This document shows, piece by piece, positions 60,267-64,000 of a stretch of DNA of 64,000 nt. How positions within the stretch are numbered: the first letter of the stretch is position 1; every line of letters begins with the position of its first letter. The position numbers and the translations under genes are program-made. The notes beneath the pieces were generated by a model, which worked only from the letters and a program-made list of their open reading frames with translations, was not told the origin of the DNA and made no database searches. The stretch comes from an uncultured Clostridium sp. (lineage in GTDB: Bacteria > Bacillota_A > Clostridia > TANB77 > CAG-508): assembly GCA_948466265.1 (NCBI GenBank), contig CAOJZU010000003.1, positions 77,714-141,713 of the forward strand. Reading direction: 5' to 3'.

Positions 60267-61692
60267 TTAATTTTCATTCAACATTTCGGTCTTCAAGTCA
60301 TAAAGCTTCCTTGATAAATCTACATAGTATTTTTGTGGATTATTTAATCTTTTTACTTCGTCCCAAATTGTAGATAAATCTTTTTTAGAATAATCTGCTA
60401 TTTCTTTTAATGATGGCAATTTATATATTAACTTGCCATTTTCAAATACTTTTACTTGCAATTCTTTTGCAATATAATTTGTTAAAGTTTTCTTTTTCCA
60501 AGTATTATTTGGGTCAAATATTTCATAATTATCTTTTGTGGGTTCTTCATCTTTTAGCATAATTACATCAGCAAGGGCAAAACCAGTATCTTTAGAATAA
60601 AATCTACATACTTTTTTAAAGCTTGGGTTTGTTATCTTTTCTACATTTTCACTAATCTTTATTTTTGGAATAATTTTCCCTTCTCTTTCTAATGCAACAA
60701 GTTTATATACCCCGCCAAATACAGCATCACTTTTTGCAGTAATTAAATTTTCTCCGTACACCAAATAAATCTATTTTAGCTCCTTGATTATTTAGTGATG
60801 TTATCAAATATTCGTCTAATGCATTTGTTGCACAGATTTTGCAATCTTCGTATCCTGCTTCGTCCAATACTTTTCTTACCTTCTTAGATAAATATGCTAA
60901 ATCTCCACTGTCTAATCTTACAGCAACTGGCCTTATTCCTTGTGGCTTTAAAACCTCGTCAAATACTTTTATAGCATTTGGAAGTCCACTTTCCATTGTA
61001 TTATATGTATCTATAAGCATTGTACAGCCATTTGGATAAAGCTTGGCATATGCTTTAAATGCTTCGTATTCACTATCAAAGCTTTGTATCCAACTATGAG
61101 CCATTGTTCCACTTGCTGGAACATTAAACATCTTTGCTGTTAATGTACAAGAAGTACCACATGCTCCACCAATAATGGCTGCTCTTGCTCCATAAATTGC
61201 AGCAGATGCTCCGATGTGCCCTTCTTGCTCCGAATTCCATCACAGGTCTTCCGATTAGCTGCTCTAACTATTCTGTTTGTTTTAGTTGCAATTAGACTTT
61301 CATGATTTAGGAAAGTTAAAAGTGCAGTTTCCAAAAGCTGTGCTTCTATAACATTTGCTCTAACAGTTATAAGTGGTTCATTTGGAAATACCACAGTTCC
61401 TTCTGGTATAGCCCAAATATCCCCTGAAAATTTAAAGTTTCTTAAATATTGCAAATACCTGTCAGAAAAAATTTTTTGACTTCTTAAGTACTCTATATCT
61501 TCATCATCAAACCTTAGATCTTGTATATATTCAATAATTTGCTCAAGTCCAGCAACAATTGCATATCCACCTTTATCAGGCACTTTCCTAAAGAATATAT
61601 CAAAATATGCTATATCAGACTTGTTATTTTCAAAATATCCGATTTGACATAGTAAACTCGTAAAAATCTGCTAATAGCTCTAACTTATCCAT
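60267..61692 (-). CDS. pncB: Nicotinate phosphoribosyltransferase (four CGGN sites)
   Basis: Joined 473 aa; 1426 = 3 x 474 + 4. Sites: 61639 (MSNGYFEN), 61251 (RAANGRPVMEFG), 61211 (RRAHGASAA) and 60754 (LFGVGENLI). The TTC-GGA of MEFGARR between two of them has CGG out of frame and needs no shift. GTMAHSW and VRLDSGDL are catalytic. Makes nicotinate mononucleotide in NAD salvage. ATG at 61692. Same strand as nadE, 8 bases apart. Confidence 0.94.
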
Positions 61693-61699
61693 ATTAATT

Positions 61700-62475
61700 T
61701 TACTCCATTTCTAATAAATAGTTTTTTCTGCCAAATTCATATTTAGGTATAGTGCGTCTTTTATGCGCCGATGCTCTATACTTTTTAAGAATAATTTCTT
61801 TTGCTTTTTCTTCTGTATCCCCTGTTTCTATCATTTCTTCAATTTGTTTATAAGTTACACCCAATTTCTCTTCGTCAGTAAGAGTGCCAAGACCGTCATT
61901 TGGAGCTTTACTTAATATTTTCTCTGGAACTTCTAACATTTTTCCGAATTTCTATTACTTCATGCGCTGTAAAATTTGCAATAGGGTTAAAATCAAAACT
62001 ACTATCACCCCATTTTGTTGTATATCCGTACCATGCTTTCAGATAAATTACCTGTGCCTATAACTAAATATCCAAGAGTCTGAGCAATACTATATAATGT
62101 AAGCATTCTTAATCTAGGTTTCATATTTATTAACGCTTCATCACCTAAATCAATATCTTCTAAATTTTCATTTATATCTTTTTTTAAAGTCTCAAATCCA
62201 CTACTTAAATCTACTGACATTTGTTTTACACCAAAATTATCTGCTACGAGTTTCGCATCTTCTAAATCTTTATTAAGCGAATTGCATGGCATTGATACTG
62301 CAAGTACTTTATCGTTTCCGAATAGCCTTTACCGACATTGCAATAATAACTGCCGAATCTTTTCCGCCACTATTTCCGAACTACAACACCCTTTGCATTC
62401 GACTTTTCTACATAATCTTTTATCCACTTAATAGCACCGATTAAGATGCTTTTCTAAAGTTTCCTTATCTAACAC
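61700..62475 (-). CDS. nadE: NAD+ synthetase (five CGGN sites)
   Basis: Joined 256 aa; 776 = 3 x 257 + 5, the highest density in the window. Sites: 62437 (KHLNGAIKW), 62376 (VVVGNSGGKDSA, ATP pyrophosphatase loop), 62318 (KAIGNDKV), 62026 (SMVGYTTKWGDS) and 61944 (VIEIGKMLEV). Single-domain ammonia-type enzyme, cytosolic; makes NAD from NaAD. Starts with GTG at 62475 after GGAAGGG. Confidence 0.95.
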
Positions 62476-62500
62476 TTTTACCCTTCCTTTTTATACAATA

Positions 62501-63835
62501 TTAAAGCCCAATAACTGCTGTTGCAATTTGAAAATAAACTAATATAGAAAATGTATCAACTAATGTAGTAATTAATGGCGACGCCATAATTGCTGGGTCT
62601 AGTTTAAATTTCTTCGCAATAATCGGCAATAAACATCCTAGCATTTTAGCCAAAATAGCTGTTACTATAAGAGTTAAGCCAACCGTTGTTGCAATTTTCA
62701 AATCTTCATATTGGAAATATATTCTTATAGCATTAACTATTGCAAGAAGTATTCCAACTAATACAGCAACCCTAATTTCTTTCCATAAAACTTTTAAAAC
62801 ATCCTTTAATGCTATCTCATCTGTTGCAAGTCCACGTATAATAAGAGTAGAACTTTGTGCACCACAGTTTCCCCCTGTACCCATTATCATAGGAATAAAT
62901 GCAACTAATATTGGTACCACCTGAAAAGCCTCTTCATAATTAGTAATTATGCTTCCAGTTATAGTTGCAGATAACATAAGTATAAGTAACCACAAAATTC
63001 TATTTTTTGCATGTTTAAATACTGATGTTTGAAAATATCCATTTTCATTTGGTGTTATAGCAGCCATTTTTTCAAAATCTTCTGATGTCTCATCTTGAAT
63101 TACATTGATTGCGTCATCTACTGTTACAATCCCAACTAATCTATTTTCATTATCTACTACTGGAAGTGCATATAAATCGTATTTATCAAATGTTTTTGCA
63201 ACTTCTTCCTGATCTTCTGTTGTAATTACTGATATAATATTTGTCTCCATTAAATCTTTTATTATATCATTTTCATTTGCAAGCAAGATTTCTCTTATGC
63301 TTACCGTTCCTACTAATTTTCTTGTTGTAGTTAATACATAACAAGTATTTATAGTTTCAGAATCTACACCTATTTTTCTAATTCTATCTATCGCTTCTCT
63401 TATGGTCATGCTTGATTTTAAATCAACAAACTCTGTTGTCATTATACTTCCTGCACTATCTTCTGGATATTTAAGGAGTTCATTAATTACTTTTCTATCA
63501 TTTTTATTTACTGTTCTTAAAATTCTTGTTACTACATTTGATGGCATTTCTTCAATTAAGTCTACTGTATCATCCATAAATAATTCATCTAATACATTTC
63601 TAAGCTCAGAGTCAGTCAAATCTTGTATAAGTTTTTGTCTCATATCTGTTTCCATATATGAAAAAGTTTCTCCTGCTTGTTCTTTTGAGAGTATTCTAAA
63701 TAGCTTAATGGCTTCTTCTTTTTCTAGTTCATCTAATATATTTGAAATATCAGCACTATTCATTTCTGCCAATAATTGTTTTAATTTATTAAACTCTTTA
63801 TGTGTTAACATTTCTCTTACTTCTTCTAATTCCAT
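62501..63835 (-). CDS. mgtE: MgtE-type magnesium transporter
   Basis: 444 aa, full length. N-terminal helical domain (about 1-130) with repeated DEL-EE motifs, a CBS pair (130-255; IMTTEFVDL, ALPVVDNENRLVG) and five membrane helices with MGTGGNCGAQSSTLIIRGLAT. Mg2+ channel gated by the CBS part. No in-frame CGG. Confidence 0.94.
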   Translation of the reverse strand: MELEEVREMLTHKEFNKLKQLLAEMNSADISNILDELEKEEAIKLFRILSKEQAGETFSYMETDMRQKLIQDLTDSELRNVLDELFMDDTVDLIEEMPSNVVTRILRTVNKNDRKVINELLKYPEDSAGSIMTTEFVDLKSSMTIREAIDRIRKIGVDSETINTCYVLTTTRKLVGTVSIREILLANENDIIKDLMETNIISVITTEDQEEVAKTFDKYDLYALPVVDNENRLVGIVTVDDAINVIQDETSEDFEKMAAITPNENGYFQTSVFKHAKNRILWLLILMLSATITGSIITNYEEAFQVVPILVAFIPMIMGTGGNCGAQSSTLIIRGLATDEIALKDVLKVLWKEIRVAVLVGILLAIVNAIRIYFQYEDLKIATTVGLTLIVTAILAKMLGCLLPIIAKKFKLDPAIMASPLITTLVDTFSILVYFQIATAVIGL

Positions 63836-64000
63836 ATTATTTATACCACCTTTAGCTATTTATTGTACACATATCATAAACACTTATTTATTTTATCACA
63901 AAATCAACAATAAATACAAGCTTTTTCGAGGCTTTAATTTATTATGGCGGATTTTTTCTGAAGACCGACAGTAAATAAAAATAGACATGATCTAATAAAT
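63836..64000 (-). other. Region upstream of mgtE
   Basis: 165 bases without an ORF. An M-box-type Mg2+ riboswitch would be expected in this place, but I cannot recognise its core; the region is cut by the window edge. Confidence 0.3.

Larger units (their letters stand above)
300..62439 (-). other. 46 in-frame CGGN sites read as glycine (+1 decoding signal)
   Basis: Plus-strand positions of the CCG (reverse complement of CGG): 300, 373, 3824, 7111, 9047, 14883 (pseudogene), 23709, 23954, 26474, 28104, 33011, 33567, 33610, 34170, 34324, 34376, 34975, 35069, 36399, 36595, 36923, 36939, 37999, 38843, 39300, 42037, 45140, 50468, 51118, 51611, 51663, 51883, 52708, 52805, 54160, 59399, 59984, 60754, 61211, 61251, 61639, 61944, 62026, 62318, 62376, 62437. 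At each, CGG is in frame, the upstream frame stops or turns to nonsense soon after, and dropping the C gives a GGN glycine and restores the family sequence. In the 45 gene sites the fourth base is A 31 times, T 8, G 5 and C once. Preceding codons are very varied. CGT and CGC remain ordinary arginine codons, for example in the hydrolase near 8785. Confidence 0.9.

Noticed and set aside
300..62439. The breaks as sequencing or polishing errors (extra C before GG)
   Set aside because: All 45 are at codon phase 1 before a Gly codon; about sixty CGG in other phases show no break. An instrument error would not respect codon phase. Read-level confirmation is still needed.
300..62439. CGG reassigned to another amino acid
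   Set aside because: A simple reassignment would keep the frame. Here the frame changes by one base at every site.
300..62439. General gene decay (pseudogenes)
   Set aside because: The breaks have one sequence and one phase, the flanks are fully conserved, no random indels or nonsense codons accompany them, and essential genes such as nadE are included.
63836..64000. M-box riboswitch upstream of mgtE
   Set aside because: Location fits, but the conserved core cannot be recognised and the region is cut by the window edge.
1..64000. tRNA, rRNA or CRISPR arrays
   Set aside because: No cloverleaf with conserved TTCGA-type arm, no rRNA sequence and no regularly spaced repeats were seen. The tRNA that would explain CGGN decoding is not in this window as far as I can tell.

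Overview
The window comes from an AT-rich, Gram-positive anaerobe. It is most likely an uncultured gut member of the Clostridia: AGA dominates arginine, ribosome-binding sites are strong GGAGG types, and it carries reverse rubrerythrin, ferredoxin-linked thiol redox genes, BceAB/BceRS-type peptide-resistance modules and SdpR/SdpI. I saw no rRNA, tRNA or CRISPR array. Nearly all genes lie on the minus strand.

The main result concerns decoding. In 22 genes the reading frame appears broken, 45 times in all, and every break is the same: an in-frame CGG codon followed by any base, where the protein family expects one glycine. If each CGGN is read as a single glycine (four bases, one residue), every gene becomes full length, family motifs are restored (including ABC Walker A loops and the NadE SGGKDS loop), and gene lengths come out as a multiple of three plus the number of CGGN sites. 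A 46th site sits in a decayed DUF4143 remnant. About sixty CGG triplets that are out of frame cause no disturbance, which argues strongly against sequencing error. Only one in-frame CGG does not fit, in a foreign-looking cassette gene at 14326. The pattern looks like natural quadruplet decoding, or obligatory +1 frameshifting, at CGG. A comparable case is known from Perkinsus mitochondria, where AGG codons need a frameshift to be read as glycine. CDS coordinates below are for the joined, rule-corrected genes.

Layout. 0-10.4 kb: ABC-F proteins, GH25 lysozyme, GT51 transglycosylase, membrane proteins, a hydrolase and a DAACS transporter. 10.5-11.2 kb: a degenerate IS200-like element. 11.2-15.7 kb: sigma/anti-sigma pair, a hypothetical gene, and two tandem cassettes (282-bp repeats, each with a small gene of foreign composition) inserted at a decayed DUF4143 ATPase. 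15.7-30.6 kb: metabolism, a thioredoxin/FTR-like/TlpA/CcdA/ferredoxin redox cluster, amidase, Ca2+/cation exchanger, CorC-like protein, GT-C glycosyltransferase, acyl-CoA synthetase and SdpRI. 30.7-43.1 kb: a large peptide-resistance region (BceAB-like pair, two ATPase-FtsX fusions, BceRS-like two-component system) with TNACA-N4-TGTAA operators, one of which also lies upstream of the transglycosylase. 43-57.8 kb: membrane proteins, TcdA, a large HD protein, rubrerythrin, an ABC-2 drug exporter with its TetR regulator, and surface proteins. 58-64 kb: Na/phosphate transporter, thioesterase, NAD salvage (pncB, nadE; nine CGGN sites between them) and mgtE.

The CGGN sites cluster at 33.0-39.3, 50.4-54.2 and 59.4-62.4 kb. 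They affect housekeeping (NAD synthesis) as well as accessory genes, so the cell must decode them efficiently.
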